Below the pieces are notes generated by a model. The model ran no database searches. It saw only the letters and a list, made by a program, of their open reading frames with translations, and was not told the DNA's origin. The translations under genes were made by a program, and so were the position numbers. DNA of 64,000 bases from Pseudomonadota bacterium (GTDB lineage Bacteria; Pseudomonadota; Gammaproteobacteria; Steroidobacterales; Steroidobacteraceae): the NCBI GenBank assembly GCA_023433515.1, contig JAEZCN010000197.1, forward strand, positions 1 to 64,000, in the 5' to 3' direction. Each line of letters opens with the position of its first letter. Position 1 is the first letter of the stretch. Shown piece by piece: positions 16,728 to 26,424 of this stretch.

Positions 16728-17686
16728 ACACCATGCTGATGCTGGTACGCCGCGAGTTCTGGGAACACCGCTCGCTGTGGATCGCGCCGCTCGTGTGGGT
16801 GGGTCTGATCATCGTGATGTCGATGTGGGGCACGGTGCTCAGCATGCAGATCGACGACGTGGTCTTGTTCGGGCAACACGACACGGTCGAAGAGATCCCG
16901 GGACTGAACACGGAGGAACGCGAACACCTTTCGAATTTCATCGCGCTTCCGGACGATCAGAAAGCCTCGATGGTCGCATTCATGCAGCTCAGCCTGGCGG
17001 GAGTCATCTCGGGGCTCGTGCTCATCGTGGTGTTCTTCTACCTGATCGACTGCCTGTACGCCGAACGCCGCGATCGCAGCATCCTGTTCTGGAAATCGAT
17101 GCCGGTTTCCGACGCCCAGGTGGTGCTGTCGAAGCTCGCGGTCGCACTCGTCGTCATGCCGATCGCGGTGCTGGTGCTCGCGACCGCCACGCAGCTCGTC
17201 GTCAGCCTCATCTACTGGCTGCGCTTCAATGGAAGCGTGGTCATGGAAATGGTGCCGGCCTTCAGCGTCAAGGGCTGGTTCGCCGCGATGTGGGTGTCGC
17301 TGCTGTTCACCGTCGGCGGCGTGCTCTGGTACGTGCCCGTCGCCGGGTACCTGATGATCATGTCCGTGTGGGCGCGCCGCGCGGTATTCCTGTGGGCGGT
17401 GCTGCCGCCCGCGGCCCTGATGCTGCTGGAGAAGATGTTCTTCAACAGCGAGCACGTGGCGAAGTTCGTCGGTCGCCGCCTGGTCGGATTCATCCAGGAA
17501 ATGGAGGTGAACGGCGCGCGGTTCGACAAGGGCGGCAACGAACACATCCCCGGCATCGGTGAAGTCCTCGATTCGTTCCGCTTCTCCGGGCTGTTCATGC
17601 ACTACGAGCTGTGGCTAGGCCTGCTCGCGGGCGCGGCGCTGATCTACGCCACGATCCGCATCCGTCGCTACCGCGACGAGAGTTGA
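16724..17686 (+). CDS. ABC transporter permease
   Basis: 320 residues, overlapping the ATPase by 4 bp (ATGA). It has about six hydrophobic helices. The first is WIAPLVWVGLIIVMSMWGTVLS. The central pair includes LAGVISGLVLIVVFFYLIDCLY and LAVALVVMPIAVLVLATATQLVVSLI, and the last is LWLGLLAGAALIYATIRIRRY. A YtrC/D- or ABC-2-like fold with a periplasmic loop after helix 1 is likely. The cargo is unknown; a role in envelope stress or peptide export is suggested only by the YtrA regulator. Confidence 0.88.
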   Translation: MNTMLMLVRREFWEHRSLWIAPLVWVGLIIVMSMWGTVLSMQIDDVVLFGQHDTVEEIPGLNTEEREHLSNFIALPDDQKASMVAFMQLSLAGVISGLVLIVVFFYLIDCLYAERRDRSILFWKSMPVSDAQVVLSKLAVALVVMPIAVLVLATATQLVVSLIYWLRFNGSVVMEMVPAFSVKGWFAAMWVSLLFTVGGVLWYVPVAGYLMIMSVWARRAVFLWAVLPPAALMLLEKMFFNSEHVAKFVGRRLVGFIQEMEVNGARFDKGGNEHIPGIGEVLDSFRFSGLFMHYELWLGLLAGAALIYATIRIRRYRDES

Positions 17687-17695
17687 TTCCCCCCG

Positions 17696-17811
17696 GCTGG
17701 CGGAGTCCTGGAACCACTCCGCCAGCTTTCGGCCCATGGCCGCCGCGAATTCAGACGACGCGGCGGCCATGAGGCCAATTTGCCATACTGGCGGAGCCCG
17801 ATTCCCGCCAG
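17696..17811. repeat. Cluster of three stem-loops between two ABC operons
   Basis: Three inverted repeats fall in 116 bp. The first has arms GCTGGCGGAGT (17696-17706) and ACTCCGCCAGC (17716-17726) with a 9-nt loop. The second has a perfect 13-bp stem (17735-17747 and 17759-17771) with an 11-nt loop. The third has CTGGCGG (17788-17794) and CCGCCAG (17805-17811). The first and third share the CTGGCGG core. No strong T-tract follows, so this is not a textbook terminator, although the first hairpin lies only 9 bp after the permease stop and may still end or stabilise that transcript. Confidence 0.7.
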
Positions 17812-17871
17812 GCGGTTCCGAACCGTGCGGCGGCCGGCAAGTTTGTAGTTAGGGATGCCTACGCCGCGCGC

Positions 17872-18987
17872 ATGTACCTGAACCTCAGCCGAGACAACGA
17901 CGTCCTCACCGCCGAACTCGCCGGCAAATGGCGTGGCCAGGAGTTGTCGGCCATCGACGCCGAGCTCGCCGCCCAGTCGCTCGCGGGCGCGCGCCGATTG
18001 CGCGTCGAAATCCCGAAGTACGTGGAGCTCGACCTCGCGGGCGCCTGGCGCCTGCGCGAGTGGCTGAAAGAGGCGGAGAAGGCCGGCCTCGAGGTCATGT
18101 TCGAAGGCGAAGCGCCGCGCCAGCTCGAACTCATCGAGGCGACGCTGGCGGGCAAGCGGCCCGCGCCCCCGCCGTCATCTTCCGAATCCTCGTTCGAGCC
18201 GGTGAGCGCGCTCGGACGACTCGTGACGCGGCGCGCGCGCTCGGTGACCGCGGCGCTGGATTTCATCGGGCACACGTCGGTCACGTGGCTGCGATCGATC
18301 ACGAGCTGGCGGCGGCTGCGGCCCACCTCGATCACGCGCCACGTCTACGAGACCGGGCTCACCGCCATCCCGATCGTGTCGCTGATCGCGTTCCTGATCA
18401 CGGTCATCATCGCCTACATCGCCGCGCAGTACATGCAGCAGTACGGCGCCGAGATCTACGTCGTCGACCTGATCACGATCAGCGTGCTGCGCGAGCTCGC
18501 GGTACTGCTCACCGCCATCATTGTCGCGGGTCGCTCCGGCAGCGCGTTCGCGGCCGAGATCGGCGCGATGAAACTCAACGAGGAAGTCGACGCGCTCAAG
18601 GCCATCGGCGTCGATCCGCACGAGGTGCTGGTGCTGCCGCGCGTCGTCGGCCTCGTGATCGCGTTGCCGTTGTTGACGGTCGCCGCGGACCTGGTCGGTC
18701 TCACGGGCGGCGCGCTGCTGTGCCGCTGGCTGCTCGACATGCCGCTCGTGCTGTTCCTGGGGCGGGCGCAGGACGCGATCGCCTCGACGACGTTCTGGGT
18801 CGGCATCGTCAAGGCGCCGGTGTTCGCGCTGCTCATCGCGCTCACGGGCACGTATCGTGGGCTGCAGGTGCGTGGCTCCTCGCGCGAACTCGGGCGTCTC
18901 ACCACCACGGCCGTGGTGCAATCCATCTTCCTGGTCCTGTTCGCCGACGCGTTGTTCGCGGTGGCGTTCTGGCTGCTCGACATATGA
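17872..18987 (+). CDS. MCE-type lipid ABC transporter permease (MlaE family) with N-terminal STAS-like domain
   Basis: 371 residues. The N-terminal 95 residues look like a STAS domain (LTAELAGKWRGQELSAIDAEL, then VELDLAGAWRLREWLKEAEKAG), the fold that in E. coli is the separate MlaB protein. The rest is a MlaE permease: VYETGLTAIPIVSLIAFLIT, the conserved ELAVLLTAIIVAGRSGSAFAAEIGAMKLNEEVDALKAIG cytoplasmic motif and four or five more helices. It exports or imports phospholipid between the membranes with the next two genes. ATG 17872 is chosen because upstream codons in frame look non-coding; no clear ribosome site is seen. Confidence 0.92.
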   Translation: MYLNLSRDNDVLTAELAGKWRGQELSAIDAELAAQSLAGARRLRVEIPKYVELDLAGAWRLREWLKEAEKAGLEVMFEGEAPRQLELIEATLAGKRPAPPPSSSESSFEPVSALGRLVTRRARSVTAALDFIGHTSVTWLRSITSWRRLRPTSITRHVYETGLTAIPIVSLIAFLITVIIAYIAAQYMQQYGAEIYVVDLITISVLRELAVLLTAIIVAGRSGSAFAAEIGAMKLNEEVDALKAIGVDPHEVLVLPRVVGLVIALPLLTVAADLVGLTGGALLCRWLLDMPLVLFLGRAQDAIASTTFWVGIVKAPVFALLIALTGTYRGLQVRGSSRELGRLTTTAVVQSIFLVLFADALFAVAFWLLDI

Positions 18988-19760
18988 CGGACGCATTGAT
19001 CGAAGTCCGCGGGCTCGTGAATCGCTTCGGCTCGCAGACCGTGCACGACGGTCTCGACATGATCGTCGAGCGCGGCGAAGTATTCGGAATCGTCGGCGGC
19101 TCCGGTTCCGGCAAGTCCGTCCTGCTGCGTTCGATCCTCGGCCTGCAGCGTCCACAGGCGGGCGAGGTCCTGATGGACGGCCGCGACATCACCCACCTGG
19201 GCGACGAGGAACTGCGCGGGATCAAGGCGAAGTACGGCGTGACGTTCCAGCAGGGCGCGTTGTTCTCCTCGCTCTCCGTGCTGCAGAACGTCCAGTTGCC
19301 GATGATCGAGCACCTCCAGCTCGCGCCCCGGCTGCTCGACGAACTGGCGATGCTCAAGATCCGTCTCGTCGGGTTGCCGGACGACGCGGCGCGCAAATAT
19401 CCCTCCCAGCTTTCGGGCGGCATGATCAAGCGCGCGGCGCTGGCGCGTGCGCTCGCGCTCGATCCCTCCCTGCTGATGCTCGACGAACCCACCGCCGGCC
19501 TGGATCCGATCAGCGCGGCCGCCTTCGACGAGCTGCTCATGGATCTGCGGGCCCAGCTCGGCCTCACGGTGATCATGATCACGCATGATCTCGACACGAT
19601 CTTCAGAACCTGCAATCGTGTCGGGGTGATCATCGACCGCCGGATGACCAGCGATACGCTGGAGAACATCGCCAACAATCCACACCCGTGGATCCGGGCG
19701 TATTTCCACGGAGAGCGTGCCGTGCGCTTCGGAACGGGCAGGAATCAGCATGGAGCGTGA
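18984..19760 (+). CDS. MCE-type lipid transporter ATPase (MlaF family)
   Basis: 258 residues, overlapping the permease by 4 bp. Motifs: Walker A GGSGSGKSVLL, Q-loop FQQGALFSSLSVLQNV (the GALF sequence is typical of MlaF), signature QLSGGMIKRAALARAL, Walker B LLMLDEPTAGLDPISA, and the H-loop ITHDLDTIFRTCNRVGVI. It energises the permease encoded next to it. The C-terminal tail (VRFGTGRNQHGA) is short. Confidence 0.95.
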   Translation: MTDALIEVRGLVNRFGSQTVHDGLDMIVERGEVFGIVGGSGSGKSVLLRSILGLQRPQAGEVLMDGRDITHLGDEELRGIKAKYGVTFQQGALFSSLSVLQNVQLPMIEHLQLAPRLLDELAMLKIRLVGLPDDAARKYPSQLSGGMIKRAALARALALDPSLLMLDEPTAGLDPISAAAFDELLMDLRAQLGLTVIMITHDLDTIFRTCNRVGVIIDRRMTSDTLENIANNPHPWIRAYFHGERAVRFGTGRNQHGA

Positions 19761-20664
19761 AGCTAACTACACCGCCGTCGGCGCCTTCGTGCTGCTGGTC
19801 GCCACGATGGCGGCGCTGTTCGTGTACTGGTACGCGGGCAGCGGCGACGACCGCGATTACAGGCGCTACGAGATCTACTTCACGGGCAGCGTTTCCGGAC
19901 TGAACCGGGGCAGCATCGTGCGATATCTCGGCGTCGAGGTGGGCCGCGTGGCCGCCATCCGGATCGACAAGCGCGCGGCGGACCGCGTACAGGTCATCGC
20001 GGACATCGATTCGCAGGCGCCGATCTCAGGGGACACGCTCGCGTCGCTGTCGCTGCAGGGCGTGACCGGCCTGCTGTACATCGACCTGCTCGCCAACGCG
20101 GACGCGAAGCGACGGATGGAGCCCGTGCAGAGCGAGCAATACCCGGTCATCGATTCGGTCCAGTCCAACTTCGACCTGTTCCTCGCGAGCCTGCCCGACC
20201 TCGTCGGGCGCGCGTCGACGGTGCTGTCGGACGAGAACATCGCCACGTTCTCCAGGATGCTCGCCAACATCGAGAAGAGCGCGGCCACGCTGCCGAAAAC
20301 GATGAGCGACGCGGGCGAAGTCGTCGCCGAGCTCAAGACCACGGTCACGGAAGTGCGCGCCGCCGCGGTGAGCGCGCGCGAGCTGCTGGATACTTCGGGG
20401 CCCGAACTGTCCGCCGCCTCCCTTCGCGTGCGCGAGATCTCCGATAATCTCGCCAAGACCACCGCGAATCTCGACCGGCTGATGACCGATCACCGCGAGG
20501 ATCTCGGCCTGTTCCTGCGGGACGGGCTGCCGGAAATGGAACGCCTGTTGCGAGACAGCCGCATCGCCGCGCAGGAATTCCGCGAGCTGTCGCGCAGCCT
20601 GAAGGCGGATCCGTCGCAGCTCCTGTACGAGCCTAGCTACCGCGGCGTGGAGATCCCCCGATGA
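19750..20664 (+). CDS. MCE (MlaD-like) substrate-binding protein
   Basis: 304 residues from ATG 19750, overlapping the ATPase gene by 11 bp. An N-terminal anchor (YTAVGAFVLLVATMAALFVYWYAG) is followed by the MCE domain (YEIYFTGSVSGLNRGSIVRYLGVEVGRVAAIRID through LASLSLQGVTGLLYIDL). A long helical C-terminal region follows (MLANIEKSAATLPKTMSDAG through RDSRIAAQEFRELSRSLKADPSQLL). The longer helical tail is characteristic of the single-MCE-domain proteins paired with a lipoprotein partner rather than with MlaC. Confidence 0.93.
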   Translation: MEREANYTAVGAFVLLVATMAALFVYWYAGSGDDRDYRRYEIYFTGSVSGLNRGSIVRYLGVEVGRVAAIRIDKRAADRVQVIADIDSQAPISGDTLASLSLQGVTGLLYIDLLANADAKRRMEPVQSEQYPVIDSVQSNFDLFLASLPDLVGRASTVLSDENIATFSRMLANIEKSAATLPKTMSDAGEVVAELKTTVTEVRAAAVSARELLDTSGPELSAASLRVREISDNLAKTTANLDRLMTDHREDLGLFLRDGLPEMERLLRDSRIAAQEFRELSRSLKADPSQLLYEPSYRGVEIPR

Positions 20665-21314
20665 GCGCGCTTCGCCGCATCCATGGTGTCGCCGGATTCG
20701 CGGCGCTGTTGTCGCTGGCCGGTTGCGGGAGCCTGCTCGAGACCACCGTTCCGCCGCCGCAGATGTATGTGCTGCGGCTGGCACCGACCGCCCCGCAGCC
20801 GGCGACGACGGCGAGCGCGGGCAGTGTGCAGGTGCTCCGACCCGCGGCCGGACCCGCACTGGACGTCGATCGGATCATCCTGCTGCGCAGCGGGCAGCGC
20901 GTCGATTCGTTCGCGGCGAGCCGTTGGGCCGCGCCGGCCCCGGACATGGTCGCGAGCATGATCGTCGATGCGCTGCGCGCCAACGGGTCGTTCGTCGCGG
21001 TCGTCGACGACGCTTCTCCGTATCCGTCGCAGTACAACCTGAGAGTGACCCTGCGGCGATTCGAGGCGGACTACACCTCGGGGAACGGCCCGCCCACGAT
21101 CCACGTGGCGTTCGACGCGACGCTGGGTCGGCATCGCGACCGCGAGCTGGTTGCGAGCTTTGCCGTCCAGCAGTCCGTGCGGGCCGACGAGGACCGCATG
21201 GGAGCCGTGGTGGCGGCCTTCGAACAGGCGACTTCGGCTGCCGTCCACGCGCTGGCGAGCGAGGCCGCGGCGGGGGTCGCGGACGAGCCGTCTCCGGCCA
21301 GCGCTAGAAAGTAG
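20661..21314 (+). CDS. ABC-type transport auxiliary lipoprotein (PqiC/DUF330-like)
   Basis: 217 residues, overlapping the MCE gene by 4 bp. The lipobox LSLAGC places the lipidated cysteine at residue 22, followed by GSLLETTVPPPQMYVLRLAP. The domain has the usual beta-strand run (VQVLRPAAGPALDVDRIILLRSGQRVDSFAASRWAAPAPDMVASMIVDALRA). The family sits in the outer membrane and works with MCE transporters of the Pqi/Mla type. Its 3' end overlaps the convergent phospholipase gene by 11 bp. Confidence 0.88.
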   Translation: MSALRRIHGVAGFAALLSLAGCGSLLETTVPPPQMYVLRLAPTAPQPATTASAGSVQVLRPAAGPALDVDRIILLRSGQRVDSFAASRWAAPAPDMVASMIVDALRANGSFVAVVDDASPYPSQYNLRVTLRRFEADYTSGNGPPTIHVAFDATLGRHRDRELVASFAVQQSVRADEDRMGAVVAAFEQATSAAVHALASEAAAGVADEPSPASARK

Positions 21315-22834
21315 ACATCCCGGTCGACTCCATCAGCCGATAGAGCCAGTAGGTACCCTGCGCCGCGTCGGCGTAGGCACCGAATTCGGCGGTGTACTCG
21401 AGCGCCGGCGGCCCCGCGTTGCTCCACAGCGATTCGAACCAACCTCCTACTTCGGAGGCGAGCGGCGTGCCGGGCGCGACACTGACCGCGACGTTCGCCT
21501 CGAGATTGTAATCCGCGAGATTGCGGCGCGTGAGGTTCGCCGAGCCGAGCGTGAACCAGAATTCGTTCGCGGTGCGCAGCGCCACCAGCTTGGCGTGGAA
21601 CTGCTCGCCGTGGGTCCGGTACCAGCGCACCTTGATCGCGCCGTCGGACGCGGCCGCGAGCTCGGAGGCAACCGAACGATTCGGAATCCCGTTCTTGGTC
21701 CGGCCAAAAGCGTCCTTGTTGGGATCGAGGAGCACGCGCACCGACACGCCGCGACGCGCGGCCTTGAGCAGCGAATCGATGACCTCCCGGTCCGATAGAT
21801 AGAACATCGCGACGTCGATGGCGTCACCGGCGCGCGTGCCGGAGAAATTGCGCACGATCGCCGAGCGGATCTCGCTCTCCGTGAGCACCTGCACGCGCGC
21901 GGCGTTCTCGGGTGGCGCAGGCGGCGCGGGCGTCGGCGCGGGCGGTGTCCAGCCGCCCCGCCAGCCGGATTCGCGCGCCAGCGCGAGCTCGCTCTCGAGC
22001 AGGGGTTCGAGCGCGGGGCCCGACAACTGCAGCGCGACGTTGGTGTGCAGGCTGCTCGCGTCGTGCGGATTGGCGGAAGTCACGAGGCCGGTGATGCCGC
22101 CGCGCCCGTCATCGGCGATGACCAGCTTGCGATGGTCGGCCTTGAAGTTGAGCAGCCGCGCCCAGGCGCCGAGGCTCACCTTGTCGGGACCGGCGTCGAG
22201 CGGGTTCGGCAGCCAGGGCTCGCCGCTCCCGTCGCCGGACCACCAGCGCATCGTGATCCGCCACAGGCCCGAGTAGATAGGATTCGAGTCGCGCAGCGCA
22301 TCGAGATCGACCGGCACGACCTCGCATCCCGCCGCGCGCAGGTCCGCGAAGTGGCGCGCGGGCAGGGCGCCGTAAACCTCGTTGATGGGGTCCGTGACGA
22401 TCAGCACCTTGAGTTCCGGCACCGCGCGCTTGCGCGCGACCAGCGCGTCGCGCAGCTCGGTGGACAACTCGCGGTGCGGCCGGTCCGCGCCGTTCGCGCC
22501 GCGATGCGCGTTGATCAGGAAGAAGTCGAGTACGACGTACTCGCGCGCATTGCCGATCATGGCGAACACGCGATCGAAGATCTGCTGGCGGACGACGGGA
22601 ACGCCGAAGGCATCCGCGCTCGTCACGTCGCTGATGAAGCGCAGCTCGGTGAGCGGTGTCTCGACGATCGGGCCGCGCACGCGCATGCCGGGCGGCAGTG
22701 GTTTATGGAGATTCCAGAGCCCGACGGCCAGCCACAGGACGAGGAAGCCGCGAAAGATCCACCGGCCGTAACGCCGCTTGCGGACCGGCGCCGGCGGCGG
22801 AGGAGATGTGTCTATCCCTATCTCGTCCGGCTCA

Positions 22835-22842
<8 letters not shown>
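21304..22842 (-). CDS. Phospholipase D family protein, membrane-anchored
   Basis: 512 residues from ATG 22842; an ATG 9 bp upstream is equally possible. A Pro/Arg-rich leader and a single membrane helix (IFRGFLVLWLAVGLWNLH) come first. Two phosphodiesterase domains follow, each with an HKD-like motif: ADHRKLVIADDG in the first and GEQFHAKLVALRT in the second, then GSANLTRRNLADYNLEANV. The first motif has H-R-K in place of H-x-K-x4-D but keeps His, Lys and Asp. The domain order suits cardiolipin synthase or a lipid phosphodiesterase; the reaction is not proven. Its start overlaps the ABC-F gene by 8 bp, so it is likely co-translated with it. Confidence 0.85.
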
Positions 22843-24745
<1,903 letters not shown>

Positions 24746-24844
24746 TGAAAGGTTCCGGCATCGCGCGCGATTCTAGTGATCGGCCCGGCGGGTTGCATGG
24801 AAAGGCGGGTTACAGGCGTTCGAATTGGGACGGAATAGACACGC

Positions 24845-25504
24845 ATGAGCGAACGGATTCTCGAAATGCTGCGCACCACCTTCACGGCCCACGGCCTGCC
24901 GGCCGAGCGGGAGGGCAAGGCGCTGGCGCTGTCCGACGGGCTGGTCGTCGAGCCGCGCGTGTTCGCCCGCGAGGGCGTGAGCGGCATGTTTCACGTCCAG
25001 GTGGACTTCGCGATCGCCTCGCCACGCCTGGACGGGCGCGAATTGCTCGACTCGTTCGCCGGCATCGGCGGTTCGCTCGAGAGCGCCGAACAGAACGCCT
25101 TCGAGAAATTCCTGATCGGGTCCTTTCACGTCGTAACCGAATCCCTCACGACCCACCCGTGCGATTCGGACCAGGTCGAATGGGAGGACTGGAAAGGCGC
25201 CGCGCATGGCTGGCGGATCTGTTCCGGCCCGCTGCTCACCCTGGCGACACGCGAGGACTCGGGGATCGAAGGCTACCCTGGCTTCTTCTGCCGGCTGGCG
25301 GAACTCTACTCACGCGACGTCTCCGCCGGCCCGCACTGGGTAAGGGTGTTCGTGGGCGCCTTCGACGGGCAACTGGCGGGTAGCGAGGTCTTGCTGGACG
25401 GCGCCCCGTGGGGCCCGGCCGAGGAACTGCTCGCGGAACACGACTGGATCTTTCCCGAGGGGTACGCATCGGCGCGCCACCTGCTGATCGCGCTGCCCAG
25501 CTAG
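24845..25504 (+). CDS. Uncharacterised protein (DUF6348-like)
   Basis: 219 residues, no signal peptide or membrane helix. MSERILEMLRTTFTAHGLPAE opens a mostly hydrophilic alpha/beta protein containing FHVQVDFAIASPRLDGRELLDSFAGIG and NAFEKFLIGSFHVVTESL. Further on come DQVEWEDWKGAAHGWRICSG and a C-terminal EEHDWIFPEG-like block (AEHDWIFPEGYASARHLL). The pattern resembles DUF6348 proteins. That family has no known function, and I am only moderately sure of the link. It stands alone on the plus strand after the ABC-F gene. Confidence 0.7.
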   Translation: MSERILEMLRTTFTAHGLPAEREGKALALSDGLVVEPRVFAREGVSGMFHVQVDFAIASPRLDGRELLDSFAGIGGSLESAEQNAFEKFLIGSFHVVTESLTTHPCDSDQVEWEDWKGAAHGWRICSGPLLTLATREDSGIEGYPGFFCRLAELYSRDVSAGPHWVRVFVGAFDGQLAGSEVLLDGAPWGPAEELLAEHDWIFPEGYASARHLLIALPS

Positions 25505-25583
25505 TTGGCACGACTTGACCCGTCCGCGAACGCCGCGGCGTTCATCTCCCCGGGCGCACGCTGCGCGCCCGAGGAGAGGTCAA

Positions 25584-26402
25584 ATGAGTCGGATGGCCCG
25601 ACCGGCGATGGCGGTTCTCGCATGGATGGGTAGTTTGGCGGTCACGCCGGGAGCCAACGCCCATGTCGGACCGCGCGAGGGTTCGCTGCCGGTCGTCGTC
25701 GAAGTCGTCGGGCGCGACGGGCGGGTGTTCCGCGAATTCCCGGTGAGCGCGCGCGACGGCGCGGTGCGCTCCTATCTACAGGCGGAGAAGGGCGAGCGCT
25801 ACGGCGTCCGGATACGCAACAACACCGGCCAGCGCCTCGGGCTCGTGATCGCGGTCGATGGGCGCAACATCATCAACGGACGCAAGTCCGAACTCGCGCG
25901 CGGCGAGCCCATGTACGTGCTCGATGCGTGGACGACGCAGGACTATTCGGGCTGGCGCGCGAACCTGCGGGAGATCAACGAGTTCTACTTCACGGACTGG
26001 AGCGACTCGTATGCCGAGGCCTTCGGCGACCGCTCGGCGCGCGGGGTGATCGCGGTCGCGGTGTTCCGTGAGGTGGCGCCGCCGCCTCGAGTTCACCAGC
26101 CCCATTCCGAAAGCGGGCCCGCCCGATCGACGGACTCTGCGGCCCCCGCGGAAAAGTCCGCGCGCCAGGCACGGCGCGACGAGTCCGCCGGCACGGGCTA
26201 CGGCGACCGTCGCGTGGATCGCGCCATCGAAGTCGACTTCGTGGCCGAAGCGCGCGCCGACAGCCGCCACTTCATCAAGTACGAGTGGCGCGAGACCTTG
26301 TGCCGCAAGCGGATCATGGATTGCGCCGGGGACCCGGAGCCGAATCGTTTCTGGGACGAGTCCGTGCCCGGATTCGCGCCGCCGCCACCGCGGGGACGCT
26401 GA
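25584..26402 (+). CDS. Exported protein of unknown function
   Basis: 272 residues. ATG 25584 has GAGAGG 5 nt upstream and gives a signal peptide (RMARPAMAVLAWMGSLAVTPGANA). The mature N-terminal half looks like a beta-rich domain: GRDGRVFREFPVSARDGAVR, RNNTGQRLGLVIAVDGRNIINGRKSELARGEPMYVLDAWTTQDYSGWRANL, then FYFTDWSDSYAEAFGD. The C-terminal half is a basic, Pro-rich linker ending in ALCRKRIMDC-like and FWDESVPGFAPPP segments. I do not recognise the family. The region GRNIINGRKS followed by D-x-W-x-x-Q is what I would use to find homologues. Confidence 0.7.
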   Translation: MSRMARPAMAVLAWMGSLAVTPGANAHVGPREGSLPVVVEVVGRDGRVFREFPVSARDGAVRSYLQAEKGERYGVRIRNNTGQRLGLVIAVDGRNIINGRKSELARGEPMYVLDAWTTQDYSGWRANLREINEFYFTDWSDSYAEAFGDRSARGVIAVAVFREVAPPPRVHQPHSESGPARSTDSAAPAEKSARQARRDESAGTGYGDRRVDRAIEVDFVAEARADSRHFIKYEWRETLCRKRIMDCAGDPEPNRFWDESVPGFAPPPPRGR

Positions 26403-26424
26403 AATCGGTAGTTCGAAACAGGTA

